NCBI GenBank assembly: GCA_946641795.1
Contig: CAMPBZ010000094.1
Coordinates: forward strand, 1 to 5,141
Length of the DNA stretch: 5,141 bases
From: an uncultured Clostridia bacterium
GTDB taxonomy: Bacteria > Bacillota > Clostridia > Oscillospirales > CAG-272
Direction: 5' to 3'
Each line of letters begins with the position of its first letter. The stretch's first letter is position 1. Below, piece after piece: positions 1 to 5,141 of this stretch. A model generated the notes under the pieces. It was not told the origin of the DNA, made no database searches, and saw only the letters and a list, made by a program, of their open reading frames with translations. Made by a program: the position numbers and the translations under genes.

Positions 1-1294
1 GGCGGGACTGATCATGTCCCGCGTGACCAAGCGCTGGAACCTGCCCGCCGTTACCGGGTATCTCGTTGCCGGAATTCTGATCGGCCCCTATTGCCTGGGG
101 CAATTCGGAGTTTTGGGTCTTGGGTTTGTGGACGCGGCCGACGTGAAAAAATACGATATCATTTCCAAGGTGGCGCTTGGGTTTATCGCCATTGCTATGG
201 GCAACGAGTTCCGCCTTTCCGAGCTGAAAAAGATCGGGAAAAAAGCAACCGTCATTGCCGTTTTACAGGCGCTTACGGCCACTGTTTTCGTGGATATCGC
301 GCTGATTCTGGTGCATTTCTGGCTGGGGGAGAAATTCCCCGTTTCGGTGGCGATCACTCTGGGCGCCGCTGCGGCGGCAACCGCTCCCGCGGCAACGCTC
401 ATGGTAGTCAAGCAGTATAAAGCCGAAGGCCCGCTTACCAAATTACTCTTGCCTATCGTTGCATTGGACGACGCCGTGGGGCTGGTGGTGTTTGCTGTTT
501 CCTTCGGCATCGGGCAGGCGCTTGACGGCGGACAGGTGGACGTGATCTCGGTAGTCCTCAATCCGCTCATTGAGGTTGTTGCCTCGCTCGTTTTGGGCGC
601 GGCGCTCGGCTTTTTGTTCCATTTTTCGGAGCGGTTTTTCCATTCCCGCAGTAAGCGTATGAGCATTTCGGTCGCCTTCGTATTTCTTGCCGTTGCGCTT
701 TCCATGTTGAGCTTTCAGATCGGCGAAGTGGTCATCAGCTTTTCCTCTTTGCTGGTCTGCATGATGCTGGGAACGGTCTTTTGCAACCTTTGCGACTTTT
801 CCGAGGAGCTGATGGAGCGGATCGACCGCTGGACGGGGCCGCTTATGGTGCTGTTTTTCGTTATCAGCGGCGCAGAGCTGGAACTTAACGTATTCCGCGA
901 TTGGCAAATTGTTCTGGTAGGCGTGATCTACATTCTGTTCCGTTCGCTTGGGAAAATAGAGGGCGCGAAAATCTCCTCAAAAATTATGAAGTGCGAGCCG
1001 CAGGTGCAAAAGTATTTGGGGATCACGCTTCTGCCGCAGGCGGGCGTTGCCTTGGGAATGTCGCTCATTGCGGCCGAGCGGATGCCGGGAACCGAGGGGA
1101 GTCTTGTGCGGAGCATCACATTGTTTGCCGTGCTGATCTACGAGCTGGTCGGCCCGCTGATGACCAAGATCGCCCTGGACAAAGCCGGCGAAATTCACGA
1201 AAAGCCGGTGCCCGAACGCGTCAAGGCGGAACTGGCGAAAAAAGGGAAGACCCAAGCGCCGCCCGCCCCGCCCGATCCACCCAAACAACAATAA
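1..1294 (+). CDS. CPA2-family cation:proton antiporter (5' partial)
   Basis: Membrane exchanger of the Na+/H+ (CPA2, Na_H_Exchanger) family, which swaps H+ for Na+ or K+ across the cytoplasmic membrane for pH and ion homeostasis. The frame is open to the window edge (first full codon 2-4). Residues before the ATG at 14 (AGLI) continue the helix that leads into the family's N-terminal LPAVTGYLVAGILIGP motif, so that ATG is internal and perhaps 20-25 residues are missing. Counting from that Met: about 11-12 hydrophobic segments; a TAPAAT stretch at 123-128, where CPA2 proteins have the unwound crossing helix; and an Asp pair at 152-153 (ALDDAVGL), the ion-binding carboxylates, a pattern associated with electrogenic exchange. 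R310 and K314 lie in a conserved-looking basic helix, followed by LLPQAGVALGM at 339-349. No TrkA-N/RCK domain follows. The protein ends in a short charged and Pro-rich tail (APPAPPDPP). Ion specificity cannot be told. A terminator follows 7 bases after the stop. Confidence 0.9.
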   Translation, partial: AGLIMSRVTKRWNLPAVTGYLVAGILIGPYCLGQFGVLGLGFVDAADVKKYDIISKVALGFIAIAMGNEFRLSELKKIGKKATVIAVLQALTATVFVDIALILVHFWLGEKFPVSVAITLGAAAAATAPAATLMVVKQYKAEGPLTKLLLPIVALDDAVGLVVFAVSFGIGQALDGGQVDVISVVLNPLIEVVASLVLGAALGFLFHFSERFFHSRSKRMSISVAFVFLAVALSMLSFQIGEVVISFSSLLVCMMLGTVFCNLCDFSEELMERIDRWTGPLMVLFFVISGAELELNVFRDWQIVLVGVIYILFRSLGKIEGAKISSKIMKCEPQVQKYLGITLLPQAGVALGMSLIAAERMPGTEGSLVRSITLFAVLIYELVGPLMTKIALDKAGEIHEKPVPERVKAELAKKGKTQAPPAPPDPPKQQ

Positions 1295-1301
1295 AAATCA
1301 A

Positions 1302-1330
1302 CGCCGCCTGCCTGCGCAGGCGGCGCTTTT
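1302..1330 (+). terminator. Intrinsic terminator of the antiporter gene
   Basis: A perfect 9-bp GC-rich stem pairs CGCCGCCTG (1302-1310) with CAGGCGGCG (1317-1325) around a 6-base loop. It is followed by CTTTT and, after GCAA, a second T-run. It starts 7 bases after the antiporter stop codon. This separates the antiporter transcript from the ABC operon downstream. Confidence 0.88.
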
Positions 1331-1521
1331 GCAATTTTTGGGCCCATAGATACGCAAATTTCAAAAAAACAAGAGATTTCGGCGATATTTTTGCAATTTG
1401 AAAAATTTGGAGATTTGCACAATTTTGAAAATGCAAAAGGTGAATATTCTTCTTGCATATTGGCTTGCAGAGCCGTTTATCTCTCCTTTTTTACGTGATA
1501 AAAAATTAACAAAATCTTGCA
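1327..1521. repeat. Imperfect repeats with TTGCA every ~62 bases
   Basis: TTGCA occurs at 1329, 1391, 1453 and 1517, spaced 62, 62 and 64 bases, with further copies at 1415 and 1465. The flanks extend the match in pairs: TTTTGCAATTT at both 1327-1337 and 1389-1399, and TCTTGCATA at both 1451-1459 and 1515-1523. Within the first two units a second element also recurs about 62-63 bases apart: AGAT, then GCA, an AATTT-like run and AAAA, at 1348-1366 and 1411-1431. These may be degenerate tandem repeats or a set of regulator half-sites. The region is low in complexity, so chance is a real alternative. Confidence 0.4.
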
Positions 1522-1588
1522 TAATAGATTAAAAATGACAGTAAAATTGGTGAAAATATAAAAAAATCCAAAAAAAATTTTAAAAAAA
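1500..1588 (+). promoter_or_regulatory. Phased A-tracts and UP-element-like block upstream of the promoter
   Basis: A-runs of 4-8 bases are centred near 1502, 1512, 1533, 1544, 1554, 1563, 1573 and 1585, so most steps are about one or two helical turns. Such phasing is known to bend DNA. The last block, 1570-1588, is A8-T4-A7 and falls at about -57 to -39 relative to the predicted start. That is where the alpha subunit of RNA polymerase contacts UP elements, whose consensus is likewise A-rich, T-rich, A-rich. The inference is that this block raises transcription of the ABC operon. Confidence 0.6.
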
Positions 1589-1591
1589 TTG

Positions 1592-1620
1592 TTGACAATC
1601 ACGATTGACTGTGCTACAAT
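1592..1620 (+). promoter_or_regulatory. Sigma-A-type promoter of the ABC importer operon
   Basis: The -35 box TTGACA (1592-1597) is a perfect consensus. A 17-base spacer separates it from TACAAT (1615-1620), which has one mismatch to TATAAT. TG at 1612-1613 gives an extended -10. The start of transcription is expected near 1627, leaving a leader of about 41 bases before the ATG at 1668. With the A-tract block upstream this looks like a strong promoter, fitting the high output usual for binding-protein genes. Confidence 0.87.
1594..1609. promoter_or_regulatory. Possible operator palindrome in the promoter spacer
   Basis: CAATC (1596-1600) and GATTG (1603-1607) form a 5-bp inverted repeat around AC. 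It overlaps the end of the -35 box and sits in the spacer, where a bound repressor would block RNA polymerase. TTGAC also recurs directly at 1592-1596 and 1605-1609. The repeat is short, and no regulator gene is in the window, so this is only a candidate. Confidence 0.3.
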
Positions 1621-1657
1621 GTTGTTGCGGTCAAAAAACCGACTTTATACATTTTTT

Positions 1658-1665
1658 GGAGGGAG
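1658..1665 (+). promoter_or_regulatory. Ribosome binding site deciding the lipoprotein start
   Basis: GGAGGGAG lies just before the ATG at 1668. It selects this ATG over the in-frame TTG at 1605, which lies inside the promoter spacer and could not be on the transcript made from that promoter. Confidence 0.85.
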
Positions 1666-1667
1666 TT

Positions 1668-2993
1668 ATGAAAAAACTTCTCGCATTCACTCTTGCTTGC
1701 CTGATGATGGTTTCCTGCTTCGCGCTCGCAGCATGCGGTAAGAAAGAAACAAAACTCAGCGCAACCCAAGAAATTATCAAACAGGCACAATCCATGACCC
1801 TGGAAGAACTGGCAAGAAAAGCCATTGAGGAATCCAACGGCAAAACCTTCTTCGGCGTTGGCAACTCTAGCCGCGGCAAGACCGCTCTTCCGCTCTTCAT
1901 CGCGTACCTGCAAACCCTTGATCCCAGCTACGACATGAAATACGAGTGGCAGCAGCCGAAGAACAACAAGATCTTCGATCAGCTGACCGCCGACTCCAAA
2001 AAGGCCACCGGCACCTTTGCCATGACCCTGATCCAGGACGGCAACCAGATTGAAAGCAAAATGGTTCAAACCGGCATTTTGGATACCTTCATTCCGAAGG
2101 ATTGGGCAGACGCAAACGGTGTAAAGGCAGATAGCTACGAAGGCTACCTTGCTCTGCAAACCCTGAACAAGATCTTCATGTACAACTCCACCGGTTCCAA
2201 GACCTACACCAACTGCTGGGATTTCGTAGCGGAAGGCGAACACGGTCTGTATATGGACATTGACTCCGAGCTCGTCGGTAAGAACTTCCTGTATATGCTC
2301 ACCAAAGATGAGTATGCAGATCAGCTCAAAGCCGCTTACGACGCACTGCCTGCAGGCGCACAGAAGACCTATATCGACACTGCTGTTGCCGCTGTTGAAG
2401 GCGATGCAAAAGACTTCGGCCTTGGTGCAAACGGCAAATACGCGCTTGCTTGGATCAAACTGTGGGTTGAAAGCTACAACGCTCAAACCGACGACGGCCC
2501 GATCTGCAACACGCTGGTTTCCGATTCGGCTACCGATAAGTTCGGTCTGCTCGTTTACTCCAAACTGCGTTCCGTCAAGGAATCCGATTCGGTTTCCAAG
2601 AACAACATTAAAGTTGCTGCTTACGAAGATGGCTACACCGGCATTGGCGGCTATGGCTACTGCCACTACCTCTTCGTTACCGATAACTCTCCGCTTCCTT
2701 GGACCGCTTGCGCTTTCATCGCTTACATGACCTGCACCGTTGACGGTTTCAGCGCATGGGGCAAAGACATTGGTGGTTACTCCTCCAACCCGACGGTTGC
2801 TGCAGGAACCGAAGAGAAATATCATCATTCTACCGGTGGTGACACCGCCGAAGGCGGCCCGTTCCCGGCTCTGAATGATAAGGGCTTTACCTGGTGGAAA
2901 GACAGACTCGTCATCGAGGATCCCGAATACTGCGCATCCGTAGCATTCACCGTGGGAAGCTGGATTGAGTTGCTGACCAAATACGCAGGATAA
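1668..2993 (+). CDS. ABC importer substrate-binding lipoprotein, substrate unknown
   Basis: Extracytoplasmic solute-binding protein of 441 residues, expected to be lipid-anchored on the outer face of the membrane and to deliver a ligand to the permease encoded next. Residues 1-22 are a signal peptide (MKKLLAF, then a hydrophobic core), with lipobox LAAC at 20-23 and Cys23 as the acylated residue. The mature part has the two-lobe pattern of Fe(III)/polyamine/thiamine-type binding proteins: KIFDQLTADS at 101-110 in lobe 1; LIQDGNQI at 121-128; a YN-to-WDF hinge-like stretch at 172-186; and near the end NSPLPWTACAFIAYMTC (340-356), then YSSNPTV (371-377), matching the usual 'NSP..A..F..Y.....G......G..P' ending. 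The Tyr-rich YGYCHY (329-334) could face the ligand cleft, but no recognised metal-binding set is evident. Six Cys remain in the mature chain besides Cys23. The start at 1668 follows a strong ribosome binding site. It is the first gene of the operon. The substrate is not assigned. Confidence 0.93.
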   Translation: MKKLLAFTLACLMMVSCFALAACGKKETKLSATQEIIKQAQSMTLEELARKAIEESNGKTFFGVGNSSRGKTALPLFIAYLQTLDPSYDMKYEWQQPKNNKIFDQLTADSKKATGTFAMTLIQDGNQIESKMVQTGILDTFIPKDWADANGVKADSYEGYLALQTLNKIFMYNSTGSKTYTNCWDFVAEGEHGLYMDIDSELVGKNFLYMLTKDEYADQLKAAYDALPAGAQKTYIDTAVAAVEGDAKDFGLGANGKYALAWIKLWVESYNAQTDDGPICNTLVSDSATDKFGLLVYSKLRSVKESDSVSKNNIKVAAYEDGYTGIGGYGYCHYLFVTDNSPLPWTACAFIAYMTCTVDGFSAWGKDIGGYSSNPTVAAGTEEKYHHSTGGDTAEGGPFPALNDKGFTWWKDRLVIEDPEYCASVAFTVGSWIELLTKYAG

Positions 2994-3020
2994 TTTTTAG
3001 CGGAATTTAACTGATTTTCG

Positions 3021-3048
3021 GGGGCTGTATTCTCTATAATACAGCCCC
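3021..3048 (+). terminator. Intercistronic stem-loop, probably leaky terminator or 3'-end stabiliser
   Basis: A perfect 10-bp stem pairs GGGGCTGTAT (3021-3030) with ATACAGCCCC (3039-3048) around an 8-base loop. A G-U pair may extend it by one. Only TTCTT follows, so it lacks a proper T-run and should end transcription only partly, if at all. It sits 27 bases after the binding-protein stop and 5 bases before the permease ribosome binding site. Stem-loops at this point in importer operons (malE-malF is the classic case) protect the first message and make the binding protein more abundant than the permease. Confidence 0.7.
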
Positions 3049-3053
3049 TTCTT

Positions 3054-3058
3054 GGAGG
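3054..3058 (+). promoter_or_regulatory. Ribosome binding site of the permease gene
   Basis: GGAGG lies 4 bases before the ATG at 3063 and 5 bases after the preceding stem-loop. The spacing is short but workable. The closeness of the hairpin could affect ribosome access. Confidence 0.8.
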
Positions 3059-3062
3059 ATAT

Positions 3063-4901
3063 ATGACCAATCAACTGAACGTAACCAAAAAGGCGTCATC
3101 CTTCCGTATCGGTCGCAACAAGCTGTTCACCTATTTTTCGCAACCGTATAACGTCATTTTGATCGTTCTCGGTATCGTGTGTACGATAACCGCGGTTGCT
3201 CCGATCATTGCGATCGTTGAGGATACGCTGAAAGTCCACCCCGGAACGATCGATCAGTATCTGACCGGGAAAACCGAAGGGTTTACCTTTGCAAACTATG
3301 TTGACCTGTTTACCAGCAAACTGGCAAAGACCAATTTGTGGGAGCCGCTCGGCAATACGGTCATCATTTCCGCCTTTGCCTGCGTAACTGCCATTCTGGT
3401 GGGCGGTATTTTTGCTTTTTTGGTAACGCGGACCAATTTGAAATTCAAAAAATATTTAAGCGCCATTTTTATTTTTCCCTACATTATGCCGCAATGGACG
3501 CTGGCATTGGTTTGGAGAAACCTGTTTAACTCCAACGCCGTGACCGGAACGAGCGATGGGCTTCTCGCCTCGCTGTTCGGCATCCGCATGCCGCTTTGGT
3601 GGTGCCAGGGTATTTTCCCCTGTATCATCGTGCTCGGCCTTCACTATTCGGCGTTCGCCTACATCCTTATCGGCGGTATTTTCCGCAATATGGACGCCAA
3701 CCTGGAAGAAGCGGCAACCATTCTCAACACGCCCAAGTGGAGAATCGTAACGCGCATTACGCTCCCCATGGTCAAACCGGCAATCCTTTCCACCGTGCTG
3801 TTGGTGTTCGGCAGCTCCATGGGTAGTTATCCGGTACCGCACTACCTCAAACTTTCCACGCTCTCTACGCGCTATCTGGAAATGAGCGATAAATACGCCG
3901 GCGAGGCAAGTATTCTTGCCGTTATTATGATCATTATCGGCGTTGCCATTATGATCATCAACCAGCAAAGCTTGAAGAGCCGGAAAAACTACACCACCGT
4001 TACCGGTAAGTCGGGGCAAATCTCCAAAATCAACCTCGGCAAAGTGGGCAAATACGCCATTGCCATCATTCTGATTTTCACCACGTTTATGACCAGTATC
4101 TACCCGCTGATCTCCTTTGCGTTCGAGACCTTCCTGCCCAACCCGGGCGATTACAGTTTCCTGCGCACCTGGAACCCGAGTAACCTGACCCTCAAATGGT
4201 GGATTACCAGCGAGAACGTGACCGAAAACGGCCTTTACGGGCAAATGGGAATGCTGTTCAACAAAACGATTTGGACAGCCTACGGCGGCACGATCTTCCT
4301 TTCCATTATGTGCGCGCTGTTTGCCGGCACCATCGGAACGCTGATCGGCTATGCCGTATCCAAAAAGCGCCGCAACCGTTTTGCAAACTACGTCAATAAC
4401 ATTGCCTTTTTGCCGTATCTGATGCCCTCGGTTGCGGTTGGTATTGCCTACTTTATCCTGCTTGCCACCAACGACCATTTCAACCTGTACAACACCTACG
4501 CGCTCCTCATCATCGTCGGAACGGTCAAATACATTCCGTTTGCAAGCCGCGCGTCGCTCAACTCCATGCTGCAACTCAGCGGAGAGATCGAGGAATCGGC
4601 GCTGATCCAGAACGTTCCCTGGTTCAAGCGAATGTTCCGCATCATCATCCCGATCCAGAAATCCTCCATTTTGAGCGGATTTTTGCTCCCGTTCATCACC
4701 TGTATGCGTGAACTTTCGCTGTTTATGCTGCTTTGCGTGCAGGGCTTTATTATGTCCACCACAATGGACTACTTTGATGAAATGGGGCTTGCCGCTTTCT
4801 CCAGCGGTATGAACCTGATGCTGATCGTTACCATCCTTATCTTCAACGCGATCATTAACAAGGTCACCGGTGCAAGTTTGGATAAGGGTATCGGCGGCTG
4901 A
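3063..4901 (+). CDS. ABC importer permease, two fused MetI-type domains
   Basis: Integral membrane channel of the importer, 612 residues. It carries both permease halves in one chain, as in FbpB/AfuB-like Fe(III) and 2-aminoethylphosphonate transporters, where about 500-580 residues is more usual. A basic N-terminus (1-24) precedes about 12 membrane segments, roughly at 31-52, 97-121, 132-152, 184-206, 238-256, 282-300, 331-354, 408-431, 445-468, 478-495, 534-558 and 581-598. Each half has the cytoplasmic EAA loop that docks on the ATPase: EEAATILNTPKW...ITLP with E216 and P235, and ESALIQNVPWF...IIIP with E511 and P530. The two loops lie about 295 residues apart. In both, the usual Gly at loop position 7 is Asn (N222, N517), and the second loop has ESA instead of EAA. 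GSYPVPHYL at 254-262 matches the conserved stretch after the first EAA loop in this branch. It lies 69 bases after the binding-protein gene and 38 bases before the ATPase gene, in one operon. Confidence 0.96.
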   Translation: MTNQLNVTKKASSFRIGRNKLFTYFSQPYNVILIVLGIVCTITAVAPIIAIVEDTLKVHPGTIDQYLTGKTEGFTFANYVDLFTSKLAKTNLWEPLGNTVIISAFACVTAILVGGIFAFLVTRTNLKFKKYLSAIFIFPYIMPQWTLALVWRNLFNSNAVTGTSDGLLASLFGIRMPLWWCQGIFPCIIVLGLHYSAFAYILIGGIFRNMDANLEEAATILNTPKWRIVTRITLPMVKPAILSTVLLVFGSSMGSYPVPHYLKLSTLSTRYLEMSDKYAGEASILAVIMIIIGVAIMIINQQSLKSRKNYTTVTGKSGQISKINLGKVGKYAIAIILIFTTFMTSIYPLISFAFETFLPNPGDYSFLRTWNPSNLTLKWWITSENVTENGLYGQMGMLFNKTIWTAYGGTIFLSIMCALFAGTIGTLIGYAVSKKRRNRFANYVNNIAFLPYLMPSVAVGIAYFILLATNDHFNLYNTYALLIIVGTVKYIPFASRASLNSMLQLSGEIEESALIQNVPWFKRMFRIIIPIQKSSILSGFLLPFITCMRELSLFMLLCVQGFIMSTTMDYFDEMGLAAFSSGMNLMLIVTILIFNAIINKVTGASLDKGIGG

Positions 4902-4922
4902 CCGGCACAACGAAAACAACAG

Positions 4923-4928
4923 AAAGGA
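4923..4928 (+). promoter_or_regulatory. Ribosome binding site of the ATPase gene
   Basis: AAAGGA lies 11 bases before the ATG at 4940, slightly far but acceptable. An in-frame TTG at 4931 would be only 2 bases away from the site, so the ATG is preferred. The 38-base gap 4902-4939 shows no hairpin or promoter. Confidence 0.6.
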
Positions 4929-4939
4929 ATTTGCGGCTT

Positions 4940-5141
4940 ATGCCAGAGATTATTTTAACAGACGTTACCAAACGGTGGGGCAATTTTTACGCCGTTGACC
5001 ATTTGACTATGACCATTGAGGATAACGCGTTCGTTACCCTGCTTGGGCCTTCGGGGTGCGGCAAAACCACCACCTTGCGTATGATTGCCGGTCTGGAAAC
5101 CCCCACCAGCGGCAGAATTACCATCGGCGACCGCGTGGTCT
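4940..5141 (+). CDS. ABC importer ATP-binding protein (3' partial)
   Basis: Nucleotide-binding subunit that drives the importer from the cytoplasmic side through the EAA loops of the permease. Only the first 67 residues are in the window. They show the standard start of the PotA/FbpC/UgpC-type family: an aromatic A-loop position (Y17 in NFYAVDHL); Walker A GPSGCGKT at 36-43 (5045-5068), with K42 binding ATP phosphate; then TTLRMIAGLETPTSGRI at 44-60. The Q-loop, signature motif, Walker B and any C-terminal regulatory (TOBE) domain lie beyond the window, so completeness cannot be judged. The family resemblance covers sugar, polyamine and iron importers alike and so does not identify the substrate. 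Confidence 0.96.
   Translation, partial: MPEIILTDVTKRWGNFYAVDHLTMTIEDNAFVTLLGPSGCGKTTTLRMIAGLETPTSGRITIGDRVV

Larger units (their letters stand above)
1295..1667. other. AT-rich non-coding region between antiporter and ABC operon
   Basis: This 373-base gap contains no convincing gene on either strand. In order it holds the antiporter terminator, an AT-rich stretch with spaced TTGCA motifs (1327-1521), an AT-only inverted repeat (TTTTTTA 1487-1493 with TAAAAAA 1499-1505, 5-base loop), phased A-tracts (1500-1588), the operon promoter (1592-1620) and an inferred leader of about 41 bases. The leader has a weak 4-bp hairpin (CGGT 1628-1631 with ACCG 1638-1641) before the ribosome binding site. 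I see no riboswitch-sized structure in so short a leader, and no tRNA or rRNA. Confidence 0.8.

Noticed and set aside
1487..1505. AT-only inverted repeat TTTTTTA-CGTGA-TAAAAAA as an operator or terminator
   Set aside because: A 7-bp stem made only of A-T pairs in an AT-rich region is likely by chance and too weak to end transcription. It is mentioned only in the intergenic description.
1626..1667. Riboswitch or structured leader ahead of the lipoprotein gene
   Set aside because: The leader is only about 41 bases long and has just a 4-bp hairpin, too short for known riboswitch classes.
2520..2592. TCCGATTCGG repeated 63 bases apart inside the binding-protein gene
   Set aside because: Both copies encode Ser-Asp-Ser in the same frame with preferred codons, so protein sequence and codon bias explain them.
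1614..2828. Long open frame on the - strand opposite the binding-protein gene
   Set aside because: It is a shadow of the lipoprotein gene. It runs through the promoter and ribosome binding site on the other strand and shows no recognisable domain.
1668..2993. Naming the importer as an iron(III) transporter
   Set aside because: The fused permease and binding-protein ending resemble that group, but also 2-aminoethylphosphonate, thiamine and polyamine importers. No iron-binding residue set or iron-responsive operator is evident.
3456..4919. Long open frame on the - strand opposite the permease
   Set aside because: It is exactly antisense to a clear permease gene. Its translation is rich in His, Gln, Asp and Arg with no domain or membrane pattern, and it has no ribosome binding site. 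It arises from the codon bias of the real gene.
1..5141. CRISPR arrays, insertion sequences, phage genes, tRNA or rRNA genes
   Set aside because: None found. There are no spaced identical repeats of CRISPR type, no transposase or integrase motifs, and no structural RNA signatures.

Overview
The window reads as a piece of a Gram-positive, probably anaerobic Bacillota (Clostridia-type) chromosome. The signs are a lipoprotein signal peptide with an LAAC lipobox, strong GGAGG-type ribosome binding sites, a very AT-rich intergenic region beside roughly 50-55% GC genes, and a sigma-A-like promoter with an extended -10. The phylum call is inference. No marker gene is present, so genus cannot be given.

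Layout, all on the + strand: (1) 1-1294, the 3' part of a CPA2-type cation:proton antiporter gene whose true start lies before the window. It is closed by a GC-rich intrinsic terminator at 1302-1330. (2) 1295-1667, a 373-base non-coding region. It holds the terminator, an AT-rich stretch with TTGCA motifs spaced about 62 bases apart, a run of helically phased A-tracts ending in a UP-element-like block, and a near-consensus promoter (TTGACA, 17 bases, TGC-TACAAT) with a small palindrome in its spacer. (3) 1668-2993, a substrate-binding lipoprotein. (4) 2994-3062, an intercistronic gap with a perfect 10-bp stem-loop. (5) 3063-4901, a 612-residue permease made of two fused MetI-type domains. (6) 4940 to the window end, the first 67 codons of the ABC ATPase, including Walker A.

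Genes 3-6 form a complete ABC importer operon: binding protein, double permease, ATPase. The gene order and the single-chain permease match the Fe(III)/2-aminoethylphosphonate/thiamine/polyamine-like branch of importers. The sequence does not reveal the substrate, and I do not assign one. The strong promoter and the stem-loop after the first gene fit the common plan in which the binding protein is made in excess over the membrane parts. The antiporter is a separate transcription unit with no evident functional link.

I found no evidence for a wholly new kind of system. The points most worth a second look are the regulatory architecture in 1327-1620, the Gly-to-Asn change in both EAA coupling loops of the permease, and the unknown substrate of the importer.
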